64,000 bases of DNA, taken from the NCBI GenBank assembly GCA_947452005.1, contig CANGBC010000006.1, positions 62,001 through 126,000 on the forward strand. The letters are read 5' to 3'. Positions 35,966 through 43,844 of the stretch are shown in pieces. The notes beneath the pieces were generated by a model, which worked only from the letters and a program-made list of their open reading frames with translations, was not told the DNA's origin and made no database searches. The translations under genes and the position numbers were made by a program. This DNA comes from Beijerinckiaceae bacterium. Its GTDB lineage: Bacteria > Pseudomonadota > Alphaproteobacteria > Rhizobiales > Beijerinckiaceae. Within the stretch, counting starts at the first letter, position 1. Every line of letters begins with the position of its first letter.

Positions 35966-37351
35966 ATGGCTCAACTTATGGCAACCTTGAACGATACCTA
36001 CTCAACCACGCCGCAGATGGCCGCGATCCTCTCCGATGGCCGCCTGCTGACCCATATGGCTGGCTTTGAAGCCGAATTGGCGGCCGCCCAGGCCGATGCC
36101 GGGCTGATCGAGCGCAAACTGGCCGAGACGATCGCCACAGTGGCCGCGGGCCTCACCTTCGATGAGCCCGCCCTTTTCGCCGAAGCCCTCAAGGGCGGTA
36201 CGCTGGCGATTCCTTTTGTGAAGCAGCTCACAGCCGAAGTGCGCGCACAGGATCCGGTGGCAGCGACCGCTGTTCATTTCGGGGCCACCAGCCAGGATGT
36301 CATCGACAGCGCCTTGGTTCTGCAATTGGGCGAAGCCCTTGTGCTGATTGATGCCGACATGACGCGCCTGGCAGAGGCGGCTGCCAAACTCGCCCGCGCG
36401 CATGCCAAAAGCGCCATGCTGGGCCGCACCTTGATGCAGCCTGCGACCCCCATCACCTTTGGCCTCAAGGCCGCGCAATGGCTGCAGGCCATCGCCCAAT
36501 CGCGCACACGTCTGCGCGCCCATGCAGGTGAAGCGCTTGTGGCGCAACTGGGTGGCGCTGCGGGCACGCTGGGCTCGCTGGGCGCTCATGGCGCGCCAAC
36601 CGCGCGCGCTTTGTTCAAACGGCTTGCCGCCCGCAACGCCTATGCGCCCGCACGCGCGGCCGTGTGCGAGGGCACGCCTTTGCCGTGGCACACACGTCGT
36701 GGTGCTTTGGTGGCGCTGGCGGGAGAGCTTGCGATTGCCACCGGCATCTGCGGAAAAATCGCACGCGATGTTGCGCTGATGATGCAGTTTGAATTGGGCG
36801 AGACTTTTGAACCGGCGGAAGCTGGACGCGGCGGCTCGTCCGCCATGCCGCATAAGCGCAATCCTGTGCGCTGCATGCTGACCGTCTCAGCCGCGCTGCG
36901 CACCCCGGGCCTCATGGCGACTCTTCTGTCGGGCATGGTGCAAGAACATGAGCGCGCCTTGGGCGGCTGGCAGAGCGAATGGGGCGCATTGCCCGAACTC
37001 GTGAAACTCTGCGCCGGCGCCCTCGACAATATGGCGCAGACGCTGGAGGGCCTGAACGTTGATGCCGCCCGCATGCGCGCCAATTTCGATGCGCTGAACG
37101 GCTTGCCGATGACCGAAATGCTGGCGTTGGCGCTCGCGCCCCATCTCGGCCGCCCAGAAGCTTTTGCATTGGTTGAAAAAGCCGCCCGTGACGTAGGCGC
37201 ATCTGGCAAGAGCCTTGCGGATGTGGTGAAGGCTGATCCGGCAGCAAAAGTTTTGAGCGCTGCGGAGATCGACAAAATTCTCGATCCGCTCAATCAGCTG
37301 GGCGCGACGCAGGACTTTATTGAGAGCGCATTGGCTGGTTGGAAGAAATGA
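35966..37351 (+). CDS. pcaB: 3-carboxy-cis,cis-muconate cycloisomerase-like lyase
   Basis: Member of the fumarase/adenylosuccinate lyase superfamily, 461 residues. The signature GRGGSSAMPHKRNPVRCM and the catalytic region ATAVHFGATSQDVIDSALVLQL are those of PcaB, which acts on the protocatechuate branch of the beta-ketoadipate pathway. None of the other pca genes is nearby, so the physiological substrate is less sure than the family. ATG at 35966 has AGGA eleven bases upstream; 35978 is an alternative. A repeat cluster follows the gene. Confidence 0.8.
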   Translation: MAQLMATLNDTYSTTPQMAAILSDGRLLTHMAGFEAELAAAQADAGLIERKLAETIATVAAGLTFDEPALFAEALKGGTLAIPFVKQLTAEVRAQDPVAATAVHFGATSQDVIDSALVLQLGEALVLIDADMTRLAEAAAKLARAHAKSAMLGRTLMQPATPITFGLKAAQWLQAIAQSRTRLRAHAGEALVAQLGGAAGTLGSLGAHGAPTARALFKRLAARNAYAPARAAVCEGTPLPWHTRRGALVALAGELAIATGICGKIARDVALMMQFELGETFEPAEAGRGGSSAMPHKRNPVRCMLTVSAALRTPGLMATLLSGMVQEHERALGGWQSEWGALPELVKLCAGALDNMAQTLEGLNVDAARMRANFDALNGLPMTEMLALALAPHLGRPEAFALVEKAARDVGASGKSLADVVKADPAAKVLSAAEIDKILDPLNQLGATQDFIESALAGWKK

Positions 37352-37356
37352 GTCTT

Positions 37357-37478
37357 CCCCTCTCCCGCTTTGCGGGAGAGGGTGTCATGCGGAGCATGAC
37401 GGGTGAGGGTGAGTGCGGCTGAACCGCCCTCATCCGGTTGCCTCCGGCAACCACCTTCTCCCGCCTGCGGGAGAAGGA
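37357..37478. repeat. Palindromic CTCTCCCGC-type intergenic repeats
   Basis: Two hairpin units: CTCTCCCGC TTTG GCGGGAGAG (near 37360-37381) and CTTCTCCCGC..GCGGGAGAAG (near 37453-37476), with a CATGCGGAGCATG palindrome between. They lie between the convergent pcaB and aldolase genes. This is a second REP-like family in the window, distinct from the CATTGCGAG type. Confidence 0.65.
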
Positions 37479-37479
37479 G

Positions 37480-38130
37480 TTACGCGCCCTTCACCCCATA
37501 AGACGCAAAGCGCGGGATCAGCGCTTCAACATCTTCCTTGCGCAAGATCACTGGTTCGCCCATCTGGCACGCCAGCATATATTGCTGCGCGAGCGTCTCG
37601 AGCTCGACCGCCCGCCACATGGCACGCTCCAGCGTATCGCCCACGGTGATCAAACCATGCGAGCCGAGCAGCACACCATGCGCTTGGCCCAATCCTGCTA
37701 CAGCCAGTGCTGACAATTCCGGCGTGCCGTAAGGCGCATAATCCGTGCAGATGATTTCATGCGTGTTGAACGCGGCAATCATGTAATGCGCGGCGGGCAA
37801 AGGTTTGCGCAGCATCGTCAGCGCCGTTGCATAGGGCGCATGCGCATGGACAATCGCCCCGACATCGGCGCGTGCCCGATAAATATCGCGATGAAACCGC
37901 CACTCGCTGGAGGGCGCACACGGACCCAAAAACCGCCCCTCGTCATCGCCGATCCGCATCGCCGCCATCATGTCGGGCGTCAGCCGGTCATAGGGCGTGG
38001 CGGTCGGGGTCACGAGCATAGCGTCGCCCAAACGGACCGACAGATTGCCCGAGGTGCCCTGGTTCAGGCCGGTCCGGTTCATCTCCCGACAGGCTGTGAC
38101 CATAGACGTGCGGATTTCATGCATTTGCAT
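37480..38130 (-). CDS. Class II aldolase/adducin family protein
   Basis: Protein of 216 residues in the L-fuculose-phosphate aldolase family. The zinc ligands and active-site regions are LNQGTSGNLSVR, SSEWRFHRDIYRAR, IVHAHAPYATAL and LLGSHGLITVG. It would cleave a sugar phosphate or phosphorylated ketose; the substrate cannot be told. The frame is open to 38646, but the ATG at 38130 (MQMHEIRTSMV) has AAGG six bases upstream and starts the domain. It is divergent from the GlcG-like gene. Confidence 0.85.
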   Translation of the reverse strand: MQMHEIRTSMVTACREMNRTGLNQGTSGNLSVRLGDAMLVTPTATPYDRLTPDMMAAMRIGDDEGRFLGPCAPSSEWRFHRDIYRARADVGAIVHAHAPYATALTMLRKPLPAAHYMIAAFNTHEIICTDYAPYGTPELSALAVAGLGQAHGVLLGSHGLITVGDTLERAMWRAVELETLAQQYMLACQMGEPVILRKEDVEALIPRFASYGVKGA

Positions 38131-38199
38131 TGGTGGCCTTCCTTGACCTCCTGCCCCGCTCTTGCGACACAGGCGGCATAAAGTTTCAAGGAGGATAGC

Positions 38200-38631
38200 A
38201 TGAACACGCTGACGCTCGAAGCCGCCCAGAAAATCCTGTCTGAGGCCCTGGCCTTTGCCCATGCCAAGAAATTTTCCCCGCTCGGCATTATTATTGTCGA
38301 TGCACGTGGCGCGCTGAAGGCGTCTGCCATTGAAGACAAGTCCACCCTCATGCGCTGGAAGGTCGCTTTCGCCAAGGCGAGCGGCGCCATCAACATGGGC
38401 ATGGGCACGCGCAAGCTGATGGCGCTGGCCGCCGACCGCCCTGCTTTCGTGGCAGGCGCCACACCGCTCGCCGAAATGGGCCTGATGCCCGTGCCCGGCG
38501 GCGTGCTGATCCGCAACAAGGATGGCGACGTGCTGGGCGCGGTTGGCGTCTCGGGCGACACATCCGACAATGATGAGCTGGCAGGCATTGCCGGCATTGA
38601 AGCCGCCGGCCTCGTGGCTGACGCAGGCTAA
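38200..38631 (+). CDS. GlcG/HbpS-like (DUF336) protein
   Basis: A 143-residue soluble protein of the GlcG/HbpS family. It contains FSPLGIIIVDARGALKASA, MALAADRPAFVAGATPL and the conserved GGVLIRNKDGDVLGAVGVSG loop. Members bind haem or cofactors or act in glycolate and glycerol-related operons; here its role is undefined. No signal peptide. ATG 38200 follows GGAGGATAGC. Divergent from the aldolase with 69 bases between. Confidence 0.85.
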   Translation: MNTLTLEAAQKILSEALAFAHAKKFSPLGIIIVDARGALKASAIEDKSTLMRWKVAFAKASGAINMGMGTRKLMALAADRPAFVAGATPLAEMGLMPVPGGVLIRNKDGDVLGAVGVSGDTSDNDELAGIAGIEAAGLVADAG

Positions 38632-38688
38632 GCCACATTCAAGCAACTCTGGCGGGTGAGGCTGCGTTAGCCGCTATCACCCCCCAGA

Positions 38689-39411
38689 GTGTGCACCTTG
38701 CATTTTGACGTCCACACAAGCGCTTTTTTCTTTGACGTCGACGGCACACTTGTCGACCTTCAGCCGCACCCCGATGATGTGCGCGCCGATCTTGATCTCA
38801 CCAAACTGCTCTCGCATCTGCATCTGCGCTGTCATGGTGCGCTGGCCTTTGTCAGTGGGCGCCGCCTGAGCGATCTGGACCGCATTTTTGCGCCACTCCA
38901 TTATACATGCGTGGGCCTGCATGGCGCCGAAATCCGCTTTCCCGATGGCACCAAGCATCACACATCTGCGCAGATCATGGATCACGCGCGCCCGGCCTTG
39001 CGCCTGTATGTTGCCCAACACCCGGGCCTCTTTCTCGAAGACAAAGGCGCGACACTCGCCGTGCATTTTCGCGCGCGGCCCGATCTGTCGGCTGACGTCA
39101 TCGCCTGCCTCAATCAATTTGCACCCGGCGACGATATTGCCGTGCAGGAAGGCAAGGCTGTGGCCGAGCTGAAACCGACAGCCTATGACAAAGGCAGCGC
39201 CATTCTCAGCCTGATGAAACTCCCGCCCTTTGCCGGGCGCACACCAGTGTTTTTCGGCGACGATCTCACCGATGAATTTGGCTTTGCCGCCATCAATGCG
39301 CTGGGTGGCTGCTCAGTGCGCATCGGCGCGGCTGAAACACCGACCGACGCGCAGGCCCATCTTGAAAATCCGCAGGCGTTGCGCGCGCTTCTGGCTTTGC
39401 ATCTCACCTGA
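38689..39411 (+). CDS. otsB: Trehalose-6-phosphate phosphatase
   Basis: HAD-family phosphatase of 240 residues that releases trehalose from trehalose 6-phosphate. Motif I is FFDVDGTLVDLQP, followed by SGRRLSDLD and the motif GDDLTDEFGFAAINA with the metal-binding Asp pair. It lies 56 bases upstream of otsA, forming the OtsAB route for compatible-solute synthesis. The start is a TTG or ATG near 38689; the TTG at 38698 (LHFDVH) is an alternative. Confidence 0.93.
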   Translation: MCTLHFDVHTSAFFFDVDGTLVDLQPHPDDVRADLDLTKLLSHLHLRCHGALAFVSGRRLSDLDRIFAPLHYTCVGLHGAEIRFPDGTKHHTSAQIMDHARPALRLYVAQHPGLFLEDKGATLAVHFRARPDLSADVIACLNQFAPGDDIAVQEGKAVAELKPTAYDKGSAILSLMKLPPFAGRTPVFFGDDLTDEFGFAAINALGGCSVRIGAAETPTDAQAHLENPQALRALLALHLT

Positions 39412-39467
39412 GCCATTGGGAACGCTACAGTCAGCGGCTGCGTTGGCATGCGAACAGGAGCACCAAT

Positions 39468-40865
39468 TTGGGCCGCCTCATTGCCGTTTCCAATCGCATT
39501 CCCAAACCGAATGAGCGCAATTCTGCCGGTGGCCTCGCGGTCGCCGTGCGCAATGCGCTCGAACATCAAGGCGGCATCTGGCTGGGCTGGAGCGGCGAAG
39601 TCTCCGAGGGAAGCGATGCCCCCAAGATCACCGAAACGCGTTGGAACAACGTTGATTATGTCACCATCGACCTGACCGAGCGTGACCATGATGAATATTA
39701 CAACGGCTTTGCCAATCGCGCGCTATGGCCGCTGTTTCACCACCGCCCCGGCCTCACCGAATTCGCGCGCCGCGACATGGCTGGCTATTACCGCGTCAAC
39801 CAGCTGTTTGCGCGCCTGCTGACGCCCATGTTGCTGCCCGATGATGTTATCTGGGTGCATGATTATCATCTCATCCCGCTGGCTTCCGAATTGCGCGCGC
39901 AAGGCGTCAAGAACCGCATCGGGTTTTTTCTGCATATTCCTTGGCCCGCACCCGAATTGCTGACCATTCTGCCCAATCATGCGCGGCTCGCCGCGAATCT
40001 GGCGTGCTACGATCTGATCGGATTTCAGACCCGGCAATTTCTCGATAATTATCTCAATTACATGCGCGATGAGCTCGACATCGTGATGGATTCGCACGGC
40101 CGCATGGAAGCCTTTGGTCGCACGACGCAGGCTGGCGTCTTTCCCATATCAATCGACACAGAAGAATTCATCCGCTTTGCGCGCCAACCCAAATCCTCGA
40201 CCTGCAGACGTTTGGAAAAATCTCTGGAAGACAAAATGCTCGCCTTAAGCGTGGATCGGCTCGACTATTCAAAAGGCATTCCACAACGCATCGAAGCGTT
40301 TGGATGTTTTCTCGAACTCTATCCCGATTATCGCCACCGTTTTTATGCCCTGCAGATTGCGCCCACCACGCGCGAGCAAATTCCCGAATATGCCGAGATC
40401 AACCGCGAGGTCGCCGAAGCGGCGGGCCGCGTCAATGGCAAATTCGGTGACATCGACTGGGCACCCATACGCTATGTCAATCGCTCCATCGGGCGCGCCG
40501 CCCTTGCAGGGCTTTACCGCAGCGCGCGGGTGGGCATTGTCACACCGCTGCGCGATGGCATGAACCTCGTCGCCAAGGAATTTGTGGCCGCACAAAATGA
40601 GGAAGATCCAGGTGTTCTGGTGCTGTCACGCTTCGCGGGTGCTGCGCATGAGTTGAAAGGCGCCATCCAGGTCAATCCCTATGACACGGTCGGCATGGCA
40701 CATGCGTTCAAAGCGGCTTTCGATATGCCGCTCGATGAGCGCATCTCGCGCTTTCGCCCGATGCTGCAACATTTATGCGAGCATGATGTTCATCGCTGGT
40801 GCCGCAATTTCCTCGAAACACTTTCAGGTCAGCGCGCCAGCGCGTCTCTCTCCTCCGTTGCCTGA
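39468..40865 (+). CDS. otsA: Alpha,alpha-trehalose-phosphate synthase (UDP-forming)
   Basis: GT20 glycosyltransferase of 465 residues that joins UDP-glucose and glucose 6-phosphate. It contains [10 protein letters not shown] (N-terminal loop), VWVHDYHL-type motif [33 protein letters not shown] and [18 protein letters not shown]. The start is TTG at 39468 with AGGAG seven bases upstream; the first residues [11 protein letters not shown] match the family start exactly, so TTG is well supported. Together with otsB it makes trehalose for desiccation and osmotic protection. Confidence 0.95.
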   Translation: MGRLIAVSNRIPKPNERNSAGGLAVAVRNALEHQGGIWLGWSGEVSEGSDAPKITETRWNNVDYVTIDLTERDHDEYYNGFANRALWPLFHHRPGLTEFARRDMAGYYRVNQLFARLLTPMLLPDDVIWVHDYHLIPLASELRAQGVKNRIGFFLHIPWPAPELLTILPNHARLAANLACYDLIGFQTRQFLDNYLNYMRDELDIVMDSHGRMEAFGRTTQAGVFPISIDTEEFIRFARQPKSSTCRRLEKSLEDKMLALSVDRLDYSKGIPQRIEAFGCFLELYPDYRHRFYALQIAPTTREQIPEYAEINREVAEAAGRVNGKFGDIDWAPIRYVNRSIGRAALAGLYRSARVGIVTPLRDGMNLVAKEFVAAQNEEDPGVLVLSRFAGAAHELKGAIQVNPYDTVGMAHAFKAAFDMPLDERISRFRPMLQHLCEHDVHRWCRNFLETLSGQRASASLSSVA

Positions 40866-40868
40866 CAA

Positions 40869-41435
40869 TCAAGCTGCCTCACCCGTGGGGGCGTCTTCGC
40901 TTTCGATGGCTTTGACAATGGCTGCCACAAAGGCATCCAGATCTTTGGGGCTGCGACTGGTGATGATGCGCTCATCCAGCACCACATCCTTGTCGATCCA
41001 TTCGCCGCCCGCGTTTTCAATGTCAGTGCGCAGGGAGGGCCATGAGGTGAGGCAGCGGCCATCCACGGCATCAGCCTCAATCAAAAGCCAAGGCGCATGA
41101 CAAATGGCGGCAACTACTTTTCCGGCATCGACAAATTCCTGCACCAAAGCCACGGCATCATCATTGACGCGCAGATTGTCGGGGTTCATCTGGCCGCCGG
41201 GCAGTACAAGCGCATCGTAATCATCAACGTCGACCGCCGCGATCTCGCAATCGACAGGCACTTTCAGGCCCCAGTTTTTCTCGCTCCAGCCTTTGATCTG
41301 CGGCTGACCTTCGGGGGCAGCAATCTCAACCTTGGCACCAGCCGCGCGCAGACGCTCCAGCGGCACCATGAGCTCGGATTGTTCAAACCCGTCACTCGCC
41401 ATGATCAGAACGCGCGCCTCATTGATCGACGGCAT
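40869..41435 (-). CDS. DJ-1/PfpI family protein
   Basis: Class I glutamine amidotransferase-like protein of 188 residues. The nucleophile elbow is AAICHAPWLLIEA (Cys in ICHAP) and the Glu partner is in FEQSE. Such proteins act as protein/nucleotide deglycases, glyoxalase III or proteases depending on study. Closeness to the glyoxalase gene suggests aldehyde defence. The ATG at 41435 has GAGGGGAG upstream. It converges on otsA with only three bases between. Confidence 0.85.
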   Translation of the reverse strand: MPSINEARVLIMASDGFEQSELMVPLERLRAAGAKVEIAAPEGQPQIKGWSEKNWGLKVPVDCEIAAVDVDDYDALVLPGGQMNPDNLRVNDDAVALVQEFVDAGKVVAAICHAPWLLIEADAVDGRCLTSWPSLRTDIENAGGEWIDKDVVLDERIITSRSPKDLDAFVAAIVKAIESEDAPTGEAA

Positions 41436-41512
41436 GAAAACTCTCCCCTCGCTGCAGACGGGGAAGGAACACGCGAGCCCTCTGCTTGGTTGCCCGTGCC
41501 GGAGAATGCGCG

Positions 41513-41776
41513 ATGAAACACGCTCTGCTTTTGATCCTGTTGCTCGCACCAGCCATGGCCAAGGCCCAGCAAGACATGCCCGCTCCCGACTATCCCGATC
41601 AGACATTGACCGAGAAACTGAAGCGCAGCGAAGGCGTCATCACCCCACCACCAAGCGGTGACGGCGAGATGACACAAACCCCGCCCGATGTCGGCGCAAC
41701 CATGCCCGTCATCCCGCCTTCATCTGTGCCGCCCAGCGAAAGCGCCCCCGGCGACATCAAACCCGAAGCCAGATGA
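41513..41776 (+). CDS. Small secreted proline-rich hypothetical protein
   Basis: An 87-residue protein with a signal peptide (MKHALLLILLLAPAMAKAQ). The remainder is Pro/Ser/Asp-rich without predicted domain structure. It starts 77 bases from the divergent DJ-1 gene and ends one base before the convergent glyoxalase gene. Family unknown. Confidence 0.55.
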   Translation: MKHALLLILLLAPAMAKAQQDMPAPDYPDQTLTEKLKRSEGVITPPPSGDGEMTQTPPDVGATMPVIPPSSVPPSESAPGDIKPEAR

Positions 41777-41777
41777 T

Positions 41778-42221
41778 TCACCAGACCCCTGTGTTGGGCA
41801 TGGACGCCCACGGCTCAGCTTGAGCCAGAGGGTCGCCGCGCTGCAGCAGCTCGATGGAAATCCCGTCCGGCGAGCGGATGAAGGCCATGTAGCCATCACG
41901 CGGCGGACGGTTGATCGTCACACCTGCTTTCATCAGCCGGTCGCAGGTCTCGTAAATATCATCCACGCGATACGCGAGATGGCCGAAATTGCGCCCGCCC
42001 GTATAGGCTTCCTTGTCCCAATTATAGGTGAGCTCGACCAGCGGCGCCTTGTGCTGGCGCGCGCGCTCTTCGTCCCCCGGGGCTGCCAGAAACACCAGCG
42101 TGAAGCGGCCCTGCGTATTGTCGACGCGGCGCACTTCTATGAGGCCGAAAATGTTGCAGTAAAAATCAAGTGAGGCCTCGAGATCGCTCACGCGGACCAT
42201 CGTGTGCAAATATTCCATCAT
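41778..42221 (-). CDS. gloA: Lactoylglutathione lyase (glyoxalase I)
   Basis: Metal-dependent enzyme of 147 residues that isomerises the methylglyoxal-glutathione adduct. The two beta-alpha-beta-beta-beta halves include [56 protein letters not shown] and [13 protein letters not shown]-like [10 protein letters not shown]; the metal ligands His and Glu are in these motifs. ATG at 42221 (MMEYLHT) has GGAG nine bases upstream. It works with glutathione from the gor branch; D-lactate release would need GloB, not in this window. Confidence 0.9.
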   Translation of the reverse strand: MMEYLHTMVRVSDLEASLDFYCNIFGLIEVRRVDNTQGRFTLVFLAAPGDEERARQHKAPLVELTYNWDKEAYTGGRNFGHLAYRVDDIYETCDRLMKAGVTINRPPRDGYMAFIRSPDGISIELLQRGDPLAQAEPWASMPNTGVW

Positions 42222-42377
42222 CGGGGAAAGCTCCGGGTTCGACGTCACGGGGCTGACATATAGGCCATTCACAGCCCTCTTCCAGCGGCTTTCTGGTCAA
42301 AAGCCGCCCAATCAGCTAGGACACGCAGGCTGGTTCACACGCCCACACCCCGAATCGCGAATGCTACGAGAAGCAAC

Positions 42378-43778
42378 ATGAGCAGCGCCCCAACATTAGC
42401 GGATGATCAGAAGCTCAAGCGCGCCGCCGCCCTTGCATCCATTTTTGCAAGCGCGCTCCTGACGCTTGGCAAATTGGTCGCCGGCCTGCTCTCGGGCTCA
42501 CTGGCCTTGCTGTCGGAAGCCGGCCACGGCCTGCTCGACACGGGTGCCACCATCGTGACCTATTTTGCCGTGCGCGCAGCCGACAAGCCGGCGGACGATG
42601 AACATCATTACGGGCACGGCAAGATTGAAGCCGTTGCGGCACTCGCCGAAACCGGCCTGCTGATGGTGCTGGCCGCAGGTGTTCTTTACGAAGGCCTGCA
42701 TCGTCTCATCACCGCTGATCCCGGACAGGTAGACGCCACCTGGCTCACCTATGGTGTCTTGGTCGTCTCCATCATTGTTGATTTCGTGCGCTGGCGTTCG
42801 CTCTCGGCTATTGCCAAACGCACCAAGAGTGATGCGCTGGCCGCCGACGCGTTGCACTTCTCATCCGATCTCGTCGCCTCCACGCTGGTGCTGATCGGCC
42901 TCGTGGCCACCACACATGGTTACAAGCAAGGCGATACGCTGGCGGCCGTGGGTGTCGCCCTGTTCATTGCCATTGCCGGCTGGAAGTTGGGACGACGCAC
43001 CATCGACACGCTGGTCGATGCCGCCCCGGCGGGTCTTTCTGAGCGCCTGCGCCAATGCGTTGAATCCGTCGCTGGCGTTGTCGACATTGAAGTGCTGCGT
43101 CTGCGCCCGGCCGGGCCACAGATTATCGGCGAAATTTCTGTTGCTGTGCCGCGCACCATGCCGCTGGAGCGTGTGGCACAGGTCAGGGCCGCCATCCTGA
43201 CAGCCGTCGCGCAGGAAATGCCCGAGGTTGAACTCACCGTCAGCGCCAATCCGCGCGCGCTTGATGATGAAAGCGTTCTGGAACGTGTGCTGCTCATGGC
43301 TGCGCGCCGACGCTTGGCTATTCACCATGTCACCATTCAACGCGTGAATGGCAAAATCGCCATCAGCCTTGATCTCGAACTCGATGCACAAATGTCCCAC
43401 AGTGCGGCACATGACATTGCCACCGAACTTGAGCAGGCGATCTCTGACGAGATGGGCGCGGAAGTCGAAATCGAAACGCATATTGAACCGCTTGAGGCCG
43501 AGGAACTCGCCGGCGAAGACCTAGCCGAAGACGCCACAGCCAGGATCAAGCACATTCTGAAAGAAGGCGCGTTGGCCGGCGGCGTTTTGCAAGAGGTGCA
43601 TTATGTGCGCGCGCGGCGCACGCCGTCTGGCACTGTGGTGAACTACCATTGCCGCGCCGATGCCAATCTCACCGTCCATCAAGTCCATGAAGCGGTGGAT
43701 GCGCTGGACCGCCATTTGCGTCGCCAGGTCGAGGGCATTGTGCGCGTGGTCGGCCATGCCGATCCGCTCGGTGCCTGA
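42378..43778 (+). CDS. Cation diffusion facilitator family transporter
   Basis: Membrane transporter of 466 residues. The N-terminal six-helix CDF domain shows HHYGHGKIEAVAAL and DALAADALHFSSDLVAS (metal-binding Asp/His). After residue 210 comes a cytoplasmic dimerisation domain, and then an extra C-terminal region to 466, with a second dimerisation-like module (AHDIATELEQAISDEMGAEVEIETHIEPLE), making it longer than the usual 300. Metal specificity (Fe, Zn, Mn, Co) is not determined. ATG at 42378 is preceded by GAGAAGCA. Confidence 0.85.
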   Translation: MSSAPTLADDQKLKRAAALASIFASALLTLGKLVAGLLSGSLALLSEAGHGLLDTGATIVTYFAVRAADKPADDEHHYGHGKIEAVAALAETGLLMVLAAGVLYEGLHRLITADPGQVDATWLTYGVLVVSIIVDFVRWRSLSAIAKRTKSDALAADALHFSSDLVASTLVLIGLVATTHGYKQGDTLAAVGVALFIAIAGWKLGRRTIDTLVDAAPAGLSERLRQCVESVAGVVDIEVLRLRPAGPQIIGEISVAVPRTMPLERVAQVRAAILTAVAQEMPEVELTVSANPRALDDESVLERVLLMAARRRLAIHHVTIQRVNGKIAISLDLELDAQMSHSAAHDIATELEQAISDEMGAEVEIETHIEPLEAEELAGEDLAEDATARIKHILKEGALAGGVLQEVHYVRARRTPSGTVVNYHCRADANLTVHQVHEAVDALDRHLRRQVEGIVRVVGHADPLGA

Positions 43779-43844
43779 AAAAGACTGACCAAACCAACAA
43801 GAGGCGCTATTCTGCGCCCGACCTTTTCAAGACACGGATTGCTC

